Assembly (NCBI GenBank): GCA_025454795.1
Contig: JALONT010000023.1
Span: 1-48,254 of the forward strand
Origin: Bacteroidales bacterium
GTDB taxonomy: Bacteria; Bacteroidota; Bacteroidia; Bacteroidales; VadinHA17
Length of the DNA stretch: 48,254 bases
Direction of reading: 5' to 3'
Part shown: piece by piece, positions 25,229-33,450 of the stretch
Layout: each line of letters opens with the position of its first letter
How positions within the stretch are numbered: the first letter of the stretch is position 1
Notes under the pieces: generated by a model
What the model saw: only the letters and a program-made list of their open reading frames with translations
What the model was told of the DNA's origin: nothing
Database searches by the model: none
Position numbers and translations under genes: made by a program

Positions 25229-26092
25229 ATGGCAAAAAACGACAAGAAAAAACAAAACTGGCGCGATAAATACAGATTCTCTGTCATTAACGACACTACA
25301 TTTGAAGAGGTCTGGAGGGTAAGGCTTACACAATATAATGCTTTCCTTCTGATAACTTTTTTGGTGCTCTTCATAATAGGTGCCACAACCTCTTTGATCG
25401 CCTTCACAAATCTGAGAGAATTTATTCCGGGTTATCCGGATGTTACCATCAGAAGAAACATACTCATGAGCGCCATCAGGCTTGATTCCCTCGACAGGGA
25501 ACTTGCTTTGAGAGATAAATACTTTGCAAACCTGAATGCCATAATTTCCGGCAAGACACCCACCGACTTCTATTCTGTACAGGATACCACCGGAAACTAT
25601 AAAGCCATATCATTCAATAACATACCGGAAGACTCTGAATTAAGAGCAAAGGTTGAAAATGAAGAGAGATATAATCTGACACTGGGTCCGTCATCACCTG
25701 AATCTGTAACCAGTCTTGCAGGGCTCCACTTCTTCCCGCCTGTTAAAGGGATAATTTCGGGCAGATTTGATATGCGAACAAAACACTTTGGCACCGACAT
25801 AGTTACAAAGCCAAAGTCCCCTGTGTCTGCAGCTCTTGACGGTACTGTGATCTTTACAGGATGGACCATGGAGACTGGTTTTGTGATTGAGCTTCAGCAC
25901 CCCAACAATATCGTTTCAGTTTATAAACATAATGCAAACCTGCTGAAAGAAACAGGCGACCTTGTTCGTGCAGGAGAACCGATATCAATTGTTGGTGATT
26001 CCGGAGAGATGTACACATCGGGCCCCCACCTCCATTTCGAAATCTGGTACAAGGGAAGCCCCCTGGATCCCGAAAAGCATATTTTATTCTGA
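25229..26092 (+). CDS. M23-family murein endopeptidase-like protein
   Basis: Protein of 287 residues with a cytoplasmic N-tail, one membrane helix (about 38-60) and a periplasmic LytM/M23 domain (about 165-280). Zinc ligands are intact: His186-x3-Asp190 (HFGTD) and His267-x-His269 (HLHFE). Intact ligands suggest active cleavage of peptidoglycan crosslinks; some relatives act as amidase activators. It is followed by dxr after six bases, an arrangement that suggests joint transcription of envelope and isoprenoid genes. Confidence 0.9.
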   Translation: MAKNDKKKQNWRDKYRFSVINDTTFEEVWRVRLTQYNAFLLITFLVLFIIGATTSLIAFTNLREFIPGYPDVTIRRNILMSAIRLDSLDRELALRDKYFANLNAIISGKTPTDFYSVQDTTGNYKAISFNNIPEDSELRAKVENEERYNLTLGPSSPESVTSLAGLHFFPPVKGIISGRFDMRTKHFGTDIVTKPKSPVSAALDGTVIFTGWTMETGFVIELQHPNNIVSVYKHNANLLKETGDLVRAGEPISIVGDSGEMYTSGPHLHFEIWYKGSPLDPEKHILF

Positions 26093-26098
26093 AAACAG

Positions 26099-27268
26099 AT
26101 GCCGGAAAGAATTGCATTGCTGGGATCGACAGGTTCTATAGGAACGCAGGCTCTTGATGTTATTTCAAGATTTCCGGATAAATTTATAGTTGAAGTCCTT
26201 ATAGGAGGAAGTAATATAAACCTTCTCACGAGTCAGGCAAGAAGATTTCTTCCCTCTACTGTTGTCATCAGCAATAAGAACCATTATCAGAAACTTAATG
26301 AAAACCTTCGGGGTACCGGAATAGAGGTATTTGCCGGTGAGGAAGCCATGGAACAGGTTATCGCCGGATCAAAAGCTGACATTGTTTTAGCGGCTATCGT
26401 CGGATATTCAGGACTCAGACCCACGATTGCAGCAATAAAAGCCGGGAAAAAAATTGCGCTCGCCAATAAGGAGACACTCGTAGTTGCAGGAGAGATAATT
26501 AGTAAATTGATTTCAGATTCCGGAAGCACGATAATTCCTGTCGACTCGGAACATTCTGCAATATTCCAGTGCCTGTCAGGCGAAGAGAGAAACTCTGTTG
26601 AGAAAATCACGCTTACAGCATCGGGTGGCCCATTCTTGAATTTGTCATCTGAAATGCTCGCAAAAGTCAGACCTCAGGATGCCCTCAGACATCCTAACTG
26701 GAATATGGGTGATAAGGTAACCATTGATTCAGCTTCTATGATGAACAAAGGATTGGAGGTTATTGAGGCAAGATGGCTTTTCAACCTGAATCCGGAACAG
26801 ATAAATGTTATAATTCATCCACAATCGGTAATTCATTCATTTGTACATTTTAAGGATGGTTCGGTTAAAGCGCAGCTGGGGTTGCCAGATATGAGGTTAC
26901 CGATACTTTTTGCACTCAGCTATCCGCACAGGATTGATTCAGATCTTCCACGGCTCGATTTTAAGGATCATCCGACATTAACTTTTTCAGAACCTGATAA
27001 CAGGAAATTCAGGAATCTTTCACTGGCTTACCAGGCATTAAAAGAAGGAGGAAATAAACCGTGCATACTTAATGCAGCAAACGAAGTCGCAGTGAATGCT
27101 TTTCTTTCCGGAAATTCCGGTTTTCTGCAAATGTCAGATATTGTTGAATATACACTTGAAAACTCTCAATATGTTTCTTCTCCCGGCCTTGAGTCTCTTG
27201 AATCATCAGATAAAGAGGCACGGGTAACTGCAAAAAAATATATTAATAAACTCCATTCAGGGAAATGA
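26099..27268 (+). CDS. dxr: 1-deoxy-D-xylulose 5-phosphate reductoisomerase
   Basis: Second enzyme of the MEP isoprenoid pathway (DXP to MEP with NADPH), cytoplasmic. 389 residues, the usual length. N-terminal Rossmann motif LGSTGSIGTQAL (7-18); NKETLV; metal and substrate site VDSEHSAIFQ (about 148-157), SGGP and HPNWNMG (about 199-205), and the C-terminal NAANEVAV motif. Its end overlaps the rseP start by four bases, a frequent Bacteroidota pairing. Confidence 0.97.
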   Translation: MPERIALLGSTGSIGTQALDVISRFPDKFIVEVLIGGSNINLLTSQARRFLPSTVVISNKNHYQKLNENLRGTGIEVFAGEEAMEQVIAGSKADIVLAAIVGYSGLRPTIAAIKAGKKIALANKETLVVAGEIISKLISDSGSTIIPVDSEHSAIFQCLSGEERNSVEKITLTASGGPFLNLSSEMLAKVRPQDALRHPNWNMGDKVTIDSASMMNKGLEVIEARWLFNLNPEQINVIIHPQSVIHSFVHFKDGSVKAQLGLPDMRLPILFALSYPHRIDSDLPRLDFKDHPTLTFSEPDNRKFRNLSLAYQALKEGGNKPCILNAANEVAVNAFLSGNSGFLQMSDIVEYTLENSQYVSSPGLESLESSDKEARVTAKKYINKLHSGK

Positions 27269-28602
27269 CAATACTAATAAAAATACTTCAGTTTCTGCTG
27301 AGTCTTTCAATTCTTGTGATAATACATGAATTAGGACACTTCATCATGGCAAAACTTTTTAGAACAAGGGTTGAGAAGTTTTATCTGTTCTTTGATCCAT
27401 GGTTTTCCCTTTTTAAATTCAAAAAAGGAGAAACTGAGTATGGAATAGGATGGCTCCCGCTGGGAGGTTATGTTAAGATATCAGGAATGATAGATGAGTC
27501 ACTCGACAAGGAGCAAATGAAACAGCCTCCCCAGCCTTATGAATTCAGATCCAAAACATCCTGGCAGCGTCTGCTTATAATGACAGGGGGTGTGTTATTC
27601 AATTTCATCCTGGCAATACTTATTTATGTGTCGGTCCTTTTTACATGGGGTAAAACATACATTCCGACATCAAGCGTCAAATATGGGATTGTCACAGATT
27701 CGACAGGCCATTCAATAGGACTTATGAACGGCGATAAGATTCTTTCTGTTGATAATGAACCTGTTGAAGTCTTTAACGAGATCATTCAGGATATTCTACT
27801 GAATAACCGTAAATCAATCCAGGTTGAACGTAACGGAGCGAAACTGGATATCCCGATCCCGGCTGACTATGTTCCCAGCCTTCTCAAGGGCAGAGGCCTC
27901 ATTGATGTAAGAACACCCTTCAGCCCGATGATAATCGCATTCCCAAAAATGGAATCAAATGCAAGAAAAGCAGGAGTGCTCGAAGGGGATGAAATCACAG
28001 GTATCGATAGCATGCAATTTTCTTATTATGATGAGTTCCAGGAGTATGTGCGTGGAAACAGAACCAAAACAATGATCCTTCATATCATACGAAAAAGTAA
28101 TGGTCAAATGATGGATATCCCTGTAATGCCTGATGAAAAAGGCTTGCTTGGAATATTCCCGGTAAGAACGGTTGATATGTTTTTTGAGATGAAGACTATT
28201 AAATACGGATTCTTCCAGTCAATTCCTGCCGGTATAAGCAGGGGATTTGAAGAGATTGGCAATTATCTTAAACAGTTTAAGCTCATCTTCTCAAAGCATA
28301 CAAAAGCTTATGAATCTCTTGGCGGTTTTATTACTATCGGGAGTATCTTTCCATCGGAGTGGAACTGGCAGAGGTTCTGGGATTTGACCGCATTCCTTTC
28401 GATAATACTTGCGGTAATGAATATTCTGCCGATACCGGCCCTGGACGGAGGTCATGTTATGTTCCTGTTGTTTGAGGTTGTCACGGGCAGAAAACCCAGC
28501 GATAAGTTTCTGGAATATGCACAGATAGTAGGGATGGTCATTTTGTTTTCACTCCTTATTTTTGCAAACGGGAATGATATAATCAGGCTTATAAGGAAAT
28601 AA
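27265..28602 (+). CDS. rseP: Site-2 intramembrane metalloprotease RseP
   Basis: Membrane protease of 445 residues for regulated intramembrane proteolysis and signal-peptide clearance. Zinc site HELGH at residues 21-25 in TM1; a C-terminal motif ALDGGH (about 395) supplies the third ligand; two PDZ-like regions lie between (about 130-300), one with the GV.EGDEI-type ligand groove. Four membrane segments in all. Overlaps dxr by four bases. Confidence 0.95.
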   Translation: MTILIKILQFLLSLSILVIIHELGHFIMAKLFRTRVEKFYLFFDPWFSLFKFKKGETEYGIGWLPLGGYVKISGMIDESLDKEQMKQPPQPYEFRSKTSWQRLLIMTGGVLFNFILAILIYVSVLFTWGKTYIPTSSVKYGIVTDSTGHSIGLMNGDKILSVDNEPVEVFNEIIQDILLNNRKSIQVERNGAKLDIPIPADYVPSLLKGRGLIDVRTPFSPMIIAFPKMESNARKAGVLEGDEITGIDSMQFSYYDEFQEYVRGNRTKTMILHIIRKSNGQMMDIPVMPDEKGLLGIFPVRTVDMFFEMKTIKYGFFQSIPAGISRGFEEIGNYLKQFKLIFSKHTKAYESLGGFITIGSIFPSEWNWQRFWDLTAFLSIILAVMNILPIPALDGGHVMFLLFEVVTGRKPSDKFLEYAQIVGMVILFSLLIFANGNDIIRLIRK

Positions 28603-28606
28603 GATG

Positions 28607-28649
28607 TAAGACCGAAGTCAGAAGTCGGAAGTCGGAAGTAACTTCGGTC
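28607..28649. terminator. Inverted repeat with GAAGTC simple repeats after rseP
   Basis: AAGACCGAAGT ... ACTTCGGTCTT forms an 11-pair stem around tandem GAAGTCG units. There is no clear T-run, so it may be a weak terminator or just a repeat. Related GAAGTC units occur at about 24546-24600. Confidence 0.45.
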
Positions 28650-28677
28650 TTCCGTCTGGCATAATTATTTTTCAGGA

Positions 28678-28709
28678 TTTGTATATCATCAAACAATTTA
28701 TAACTTTGC
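28678..28709 (+). promoter_or_regulatory. Promoter of tatA
   Basis: TTTG (28678-28681), 19-base spacer, TAACTTTGC (28701-28709): a complete match to the Bacteroidota housekeeping promoter, 22 bases before the tatA start. Confidence 0.8.
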
Positions 28710-28731
28710 ATAAATTCTAAAATCAAAAGAG

Positions 28732-28905
28732 ATGGGAAAGATAGGATTGACAGAGATAATTCTGATTCTGCTGGTTGTGGTTCTTTTATTCGGCGGACGT
28801 AAAATTCCTGAGCTGATGAAAGGTATCGGTCAGGGTATGAAAGAATTCAAAAAAGCTTCAAAATTTAATCCCGAAGAGGAGAACAAGACGACAAATAAGG
28901 AGTAA
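28732..28905 (+). CDS. tatA: Sec-independent translocase subunit TatA
   Basis: Protein of 57 residues: short N-terminus, one membrane helix (about 5-21, [15 protein letters not shown]), the conserved FGGRKIPE hinge (20-27), then an amphipathic helix ([16 protein letters not shown]) and a charged tail. TatA oligomers form the pathway for folded, often cofactor-containing, proteins. The tatC gene is not in the window. Monocistronic, with a strong promoter and terminator. Confidence 0.93.
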   Translation: MGKIGLTEIILILLVVVLLFGGRKIPELMKGIGQGMKEFKKASKFNPEEENKTTNKE

Positions 28906-28924
28906 TTCTAAATATTGTGCATAT

Positions 28925-28955
28925 AAAAAGGGGCTGTGAACAGGCCCCTTTTTTT
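28925..28955. terminator. Bidirectional terminator between tatA and mqnC
   Basis: AAAAAGGGGC-TGT ... ACA-GGCCCC followed by seven T on the plus strand and five on the minus strand, lying between two convergent genes. Confidence 0.85.
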
Positions 28956-28956
28956 A

Positions 28957-30054
28957 TCATACAGCTTCGTACTTCTGATTTCTTCTGACCGGGATAAACC
29001 CGGCTTCCCTTATTACCGACTGTATTTCCTTTGCGTTGAAACGGTTATCAGCACCAGCAGCACTTACCACATTCTCCTCAATCATAATCGATCCCAGGTC
29101 ATCGGCTCCGGCATGAAGCGACAACATCCCGGTTTCTTTCCCCACAGTAAGTATAGATGCCTGTATATGTCTGATATTGTTCAGAATAATCCGGCTTATG
29201 GCAATTATCCTGATATAATCCGGTCCGTTGTAGCTGCTCCTGATCCCGGATTTTTCCCTCAGCACCGTCCCCTCATCCTGGAATGGCCATGGAATAAACG
29301 TAATGAATCCGTAATAATCCTTCTGCTTCTCCTTCTGCAGGTCCCTTATTTTAATTAGGTGTTCTATCCTCTCCTCATTAGTTTCAATATGCCCATACAT
29401 CATTGTGGCAGATGTCGGAAGGTTTAAATTGTGAGCAACGCGCATCACCTCAAGCCATTCTTCAGATGTTGCTTTGGCAGGGGAAACAATCTTCCTTACA
29501 CGATCGGAAAGGATCTCAGCACCTGCTCCCGGAAGTGAATCCAGACCGGCTGAAATAAGCTGTGAAAGAACATCAGGGAATGTTGTTTTCTCCTTCTTAG
29601 CCAGAAATACTATTTCAGGTGGCCCAAGAGCATGCAATTTAAGTGACGGATAAAGCTGCTTCAGCTTCCTGAAGAGGTCAGTATAAAAATCAATTCCCAG
29701 ATCCGGATTCATTCCGCCCTGCAGAAGAAGCTGGTTCCCGTCGAGAGTGTACAATTCATCTATCTTCCTTATATAATCTTCTGTGGTTGTGATATAAGCA
29801 TCCGGAGATCCTTTTTTTCTGCAAAAATTACAGAATGTACATTGAGAGAAACAGATATTCGTAATATTCACATTCCTGTCGATCATCCATCCAGCCGTTT
29901 TCCCGGGATTATGATATTGTCTCAGGCGGTTTGCAATAAACATAAGCTCTTCAACCGGAGCCTGAGTATAAAGAGTCATCCCTTCCTCTGCATCAAGAGG
30001 AATGAGCTTCAATGCTTTATCATATATATTTTCCAGAACCATAGAATAAAACAA
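28957..30054 (-). CDS. mqnC: Cyclic dehypoxanthinyl futalosine synthase
   Basis: Radical-SAM enzyme of 365 residues in the futalosine route to menaquinone. Cluster motif C68-x3-C72-x2-C75 (CFSQCTFC), then GGMNPDL, TTFP/GLDSLPGAGAEIL and, near the C-terminus, GADDLGSIMIEENVVSAAG, which is the pattern I associate with MqnC rather than the sister enzyme MqnE. Cytoplasmic. No other mqn gene is adjacent, so the rest of the pathway must lie elsewhere if it is used. Convergent with tatA. Confidence 0.83.
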   Translation of the reverse strand: MFYSMVLENIYDKALKLIPLDAEEGMTLYTQAPVEELMFIANRLRQYHNPGKTAGWMIDRNVNITNICFSQCTFCNFCRKKGSPDAYITTTEDYIRKIDELYTLDGNQLLLQGGMNPDLGIDFYTDLFRKLKQLYPSLKLHALGPPEIVFLAKKEKTTFPDVLSQLISAGLDSLPGAGAEILSDRVRKIVSPAKATSEEWLEVMRVAHNLNLPTSATMMYGHIETNEERIEHLIKIRDLQKEKQKDYYGFITFIPWPFQDEGTVLREKSGIRSSYNGPDYIRIIAISRIILNNIRHIQASILTVGKETGMLSLHAGADDLGSIMIEENVVSAAGADNRFNAKEIQSVIREAGFIPVRRNQKYEAV

Positions 30055-30285
30055 AAGATCCAGAATATTGTTAATTTAGATATGCCAAAACTATTTAGAA
30101 CTTCATTCGTGGTCCTTCGTGTTATTTGTGGTAAAAAATATTTAACCACACACAAAGTGTACACAAAGTTACACAAAGTAGATACTCATCAATAAATATC
30201 AGCCCCGGGTAAAGGTAACGGTTTGGAAACGAAACAATCAATAATTTAATTAACTTTACAACTTCAAAAAATTACAGGAAAAAGT

Positions 30286-31743
30286 ATGAAACCCGAAATA
30301 AAAAAAATCTCACAAATATCTCCAGATCAGTCTGTTATCTGTATTCTTGGGAAGGATGAGATCCCTGAGAACCTGAGGCTGAGCAAAACAGAGAAGGAGT
30401 ATGCCCTGAAACAACTTAAGGGAAAAGAAGATCATGTTTTTATTAATTCCTACTTCAAGTGCACATACCTTGTAAAAGTAAAAAAGGAAGTTTCACTTTT
30501 CAGAGCGAAAGAGGAACTGCGTAGAACGGCTTCCGGAATAAAAAAACTGATTAAAGCCAATAACCACAGTGAACTGGTAATTACCTCGTTCAATGCATAT
30601 AAAGGAGCAATTGAAGATTTCACAGAAGGACTTCTCCTCAGTTTTTATTCTTTTGACAAGTACAGAACAAAAGATGAGGATGATAAAAAGACAAAATTTC
30701 CTTCAAGACTTCTCCTGTATGGTGATACGGATAAGGCAGAAATTAAATGGATAAACGACCTGACTGATGCTGCCTGGTTTGTCCGCGATCTGATAAATGA
30801 ACCTGTTAATCATCTCAATGCAACAGCACTTGCTTCAGCAATAAGTGAAACCGGAAGATCTGCCGGCTTCAAAGTTGAAATTCTTACAAAGGGAAAGATC
30901 GAAGCACTGAAGATGGGAGGCCTTCTTGCCGTAAATAAGGGAAGCGTCGATCCCCCGGTATTCTGCATCCTCGAATGGCATCCTGAAAAGTGTCTCAACA
31001 GGCAACCTGTCGTACTTGTTGGAAAAGGGATAGTATATGATACGGGAGGACTAAACATTAAGACCGGTAATTACATGGCCAACATGAAAGGTGATATGGC
31101 CGGTGCAGCTACCGTTACGGGTGTCCTCTATATTGCTGCAAAATTCAACATACCCCTACATATTATCGGATTGACGCCTGCAACGGATAACAGGCCTGGT
31201 GGGAATGCCTATACTCAGGGTGACATCATCACAATGCATAATAAAATGACTGTGGAAGTTGGAAATACAGATGCAGAAGGAAGACTTATTTTAGCGGACG
31301 CAATCAGTTATGCAGCTAAATTTAAACCGGAACTGATCATTGATATAGCTACGCTTACCGGGTCAGCAGCTGTCACTTTTGGCAATCAGGCAATTGCAAT
31401 GATGACTAATGCTGACAGAAAATATATCACTCTTCTCGAGGAAAGCGGCAATCTGGTTCATGAAAGGATTGCAGAACTGCCTTTCTGGGAGGAGTATGGT
31501 GAGATGATCAAATCTGATATTGCTGACATTAAAAATATCGGGGGACGTGAAGCAGGAGCGATAACCGCCGGCAAGTTTCTGGAGAAGTTTACAAAATATC
31601 CTCTCATTCACCTCGACATTGCCGGAACAGGGATACTTAAGAAAGATGATTATTACAGGTTGAAGGATGGTCCTGGTTCAGGATTAAGGCTGCTGGCAAC
31701 CTTCCTGCGGAAACTTGCAGCCGGTTATAAAAAACTGAAATGA
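30286..31743 (+). CDS. pepA: Leucyl aminopeptidase family (M17) protein
   Basis: Cytosolic dinuclear-metal aminopeptidase of 485 residues. The catalytic C-terminal domain shows GKGIVYDTGGLNIK (metal and substrate Lys/Asp), MKGDMAGAA, and the M17 signature NTDAEGRL. The N-terminal domain (about 1-170) is divergent. It heads the four-gene group pepA-pdxA-ruvA-sprA, overlapping pdxA by four bases. It follows a 230-base gap that contains short ACACAAAG-type repeats. Confidence 0.92.
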   Translation: MKPEIKKISQISPDQSVICILGKDEIPENLRLSKTEKEYALKQLKGKEDHVFINSYFKCTYLVKVKKEVSLFRAKEELRRTASGIKKLIKANNHSELVITSFNAYKGAIEDFTEGLLLSFYSFDKYRTKDEDDKKTKFPSRLLLYGDTDKAEIKWINDLTDAAWFVRDLINEPVNHLNATALASAISETGRSAGFKVEILTKGKIEALKMGGLLAVNKGSVDPPVFCILEWHPEKCLNRQPVVLVGKGIVYDTGGLNIKTGNYMANMKGDMAGAATVTGVLYIAAKFNIPLHIIGLTPATDNRPGGNAYTQGDIITMHNKMTVEVGNTDAEGRLILADAISYAAKFKPELIIDIATLTGSAAVTFGNQAIAMMTNADRKYITLLEESGNLVHERIAELPFWEEYGEMIKSDIADIKNIGGREAGAITAGKFLEKFTKYPLIHLDIAGTGILKKDDYYRLKDGPGSGLRLLATFLRKLAAGYKKLK

Positions 31744-32855
31744 CAATTATGGAGAAGAAACAGATAATAGCCGGAATAACACATGGCGACATTAATGGTA
31801 TTGGCTATGAGGTAATCATCAAGACCCTCATGGACAGCATGATAAATGACCTCTGCACACCGGTTGTTTACGGTTCTCCGAAGGTCGCTGCATACCATCG
31901 GAAAGCATTGAATATCAATAATTTCAGCTTCAATAATGTAAGGTCTGCAGAGGAGTCAAATCCAAAGAAGGCCAATATGGTAAATTGCCTTGATGATAAT
32001 ATAAGGGTAGAACTCGGAAAATCGACTGAACAGGGTGGTGAAGCTGCTCTCGTCTCACTCGAAAAAGCTGTTAACGATCTTATAAACGGAAAGATTAATG
32101 TGCTTATCACTGCCCCGATCGATAAGAAAAACATACAATCGGAGAGTTTTAAATTCAATGGGCATACTGAGTATCTGAAAGCAAAAGCTGGTGCCGATGA
32201 AGTCCTGATGTTCATGATAAGCGAAAATATGAGGATCGGTATGGCAACGGGACATGTTCCACTGAAAAATGTCTCCGGGATCCTGACAATTGAGACCCTG
32301 TTGAAGAAGATCAGGCTGATGAATAATTCTCTGATCCTTGACTTTGCGATTAGAAAGCCCAGGATTGCAGTCCTTGGACTTAATCCGCATGCAGGTGATA
32401 ATTCACTTCTTGGTATGGAAGAGACTGAAATCATTATCCCTGCAATGAACCTTGCTGAAAAAGAGGGGATAATGACCTTCGGTCCATTCCCGGCCGATGG
32501 TTTCTTCGGTGCAGGATCCTTTACAAAATTTGACGGTATACTTGCAATGTACCATGACCAGGGTTTAACTCCATTTAAAGCATTATCATTTGATTCAGGG
32601 GTTAATTATACAGCCGGACTTCCCTTTGTAAGAACATCGCCGGTACACGGTACTGCATTTTCAATTGCAGGGAAAGGCGAAGCTTCCGAAAATTCCTTCC
32701 GTCAGTCTATTTATCTTGCCTGCAGCATTTTCAGGAACCGACAGATATATGCCGAAATATCAAAAAATCCCCTGAAACATCAGCATATTGAAATTCATAC
32801 CGATAAAGTTGATGAACTTCCTCCCGATATTTTTAATCCGGAACAGACAATATGA
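31740..32855 (+). CDS. pdxA: 4-hydroxythreonine-4-phosphate dehydrogenase
   Basis: Pyridoxal-phosphate biosynthesis enzyme (DXP-dependent route), 371 residues. Motifs: GDINGIGYEV near the N-terminus, NGHTEYL, the metal His in ATGHVPL, GLNPHAGDN, and the metal site YHDQGLTPFK with HGTAFSIAG near the end. The start ATG at 31740 overlaps the pepA stop; a second in-frame ATG at 31749 (MEKKQ) is an equally good start. DXP, its pathway precursor, is also the Dxr substrate encoded 5 kb upstream. Confidence 0.95.
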   Translation: MTIMEKKQIIAGITHGDINGIGYEVIIKTLMDSMINDLCTPVVYGSPKVAAYHRKALNINNFSFNNVRSAEESNPKKANMVNCLDDNIRVELGKSTEQGGEAALVSLEKAVNDLINGKINVLITAPIDKKNIQSESFKFNGHTEYLKAKAGADEVLMFMISENMRIGMATGHVPLKNVSGILTIETLLKKIRLMNNSLILDFAIRKPRIAVLGLNPHAGDNSLLGMEETEIIIPAMNLAEKEGIMTFGPFPADGFFGAGSFTKFDGILAMYHDQGLTPFKALSFDSGVNYTAGLPFVRTSPVHGTAFSIAGKGEASENSFRQSIYLACSIFRNRQIYAEISKNPLKHQHIEIHTDKVDELPPDIFNPEQTI

Positions 32856-33433
32856 TCGACTATATAAAAGGAACTATAACCCAGGTTACACCGACCTTTC
32901 TGACTATTGAAACAGGAGGAGTAGGTTATTTTATCAATATTTCCCTGACCACCTTTTCAAAACTCGATGGAAAAAGCGAATATAAAATTCTTATCCATGA
33001 GGTAATCCGGGAAGATGCACACCTGCTTTTCGGATTTTCAGACAGGGAAGAGCGTGACATATTCAGGTTTCTTATTTCTGTAACAGGAGTGGGCGCCTCC
33101 ACCGCCAGGATGATGCTTTCATCATTAAGCCCCGTTGAAGTAGAAAGGGCAATTATAGGATCTGATGTCAACATTCTGAAAAGTGTCAAAGGAATTGGTT
33201 TAAAAACAGCCCAGCGGATCATTGTTGACCTGAAAGATAAGCTCGGTAAACAGTCCGGAACCGGTGAAATATTTACGTTAGCAGACAATACAAGACGCGA
33301 TGAGGCGTTATCAGCATTGGTGATGCTTGGATTTTCCAAAGGCGCTGTCTCAAAAGTCCTCGAGAAAATTGTAAGGGAAGAGAAAGATCTGACTGTCGAG
33401 GACATGATAAAGAGAGCACTTAAGAACTTGTAA
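32852..33433 (+). CDS. ruvA: Holliday junction DNA helicase subunit RuvA
   Basis: Junction-recognition subunit of the RuvABC branch-migration complex, 193 residues. Domain I OB fold (1-65), domain II with two helix-hairpin-helix motifs (SVTGVGASTARMML and SVKGIGLKTAQRII), short linker and C-terminal domain III (about 145-193) that contacts RuvB. Overlaps pdxA by four bases and precedes sprA by 17, the order known in Bacteroidota. Confidence 0.95.
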   Translation: MIDYIKGTITQVTPTFLTIETGGVGYFINISLTTFSKLDGKSEYKILIHEVIREDAHLLFGFSDREERDIFRFLISVTGVGASTARMMLSSLSPVEVERAIIGSDVNILKSVKGIGLKTAQRIIVDLKDKLGKQSGTGEIFTLADNTRRDEALSALVMLGFSKGAVSKVLEKIVREEKDLTVEDMIKRALKNL

Positions 33434-33450
33434 CACAGAATATAAGCCGA

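Noticed and set aside
30100-30190. Tandem ACACAAAG-type sequence as an operator array
   Set aside because: Similar low-complexity runs occur elsewhere between genes (for example at 48200-48254) and units are irregular; a generic simple repeat is more likely.
31868-32434. Antisense frame of 188 residues within pdxA
   Set aside because: Shadow of pdxA, which has all family motifs on the plus strand.
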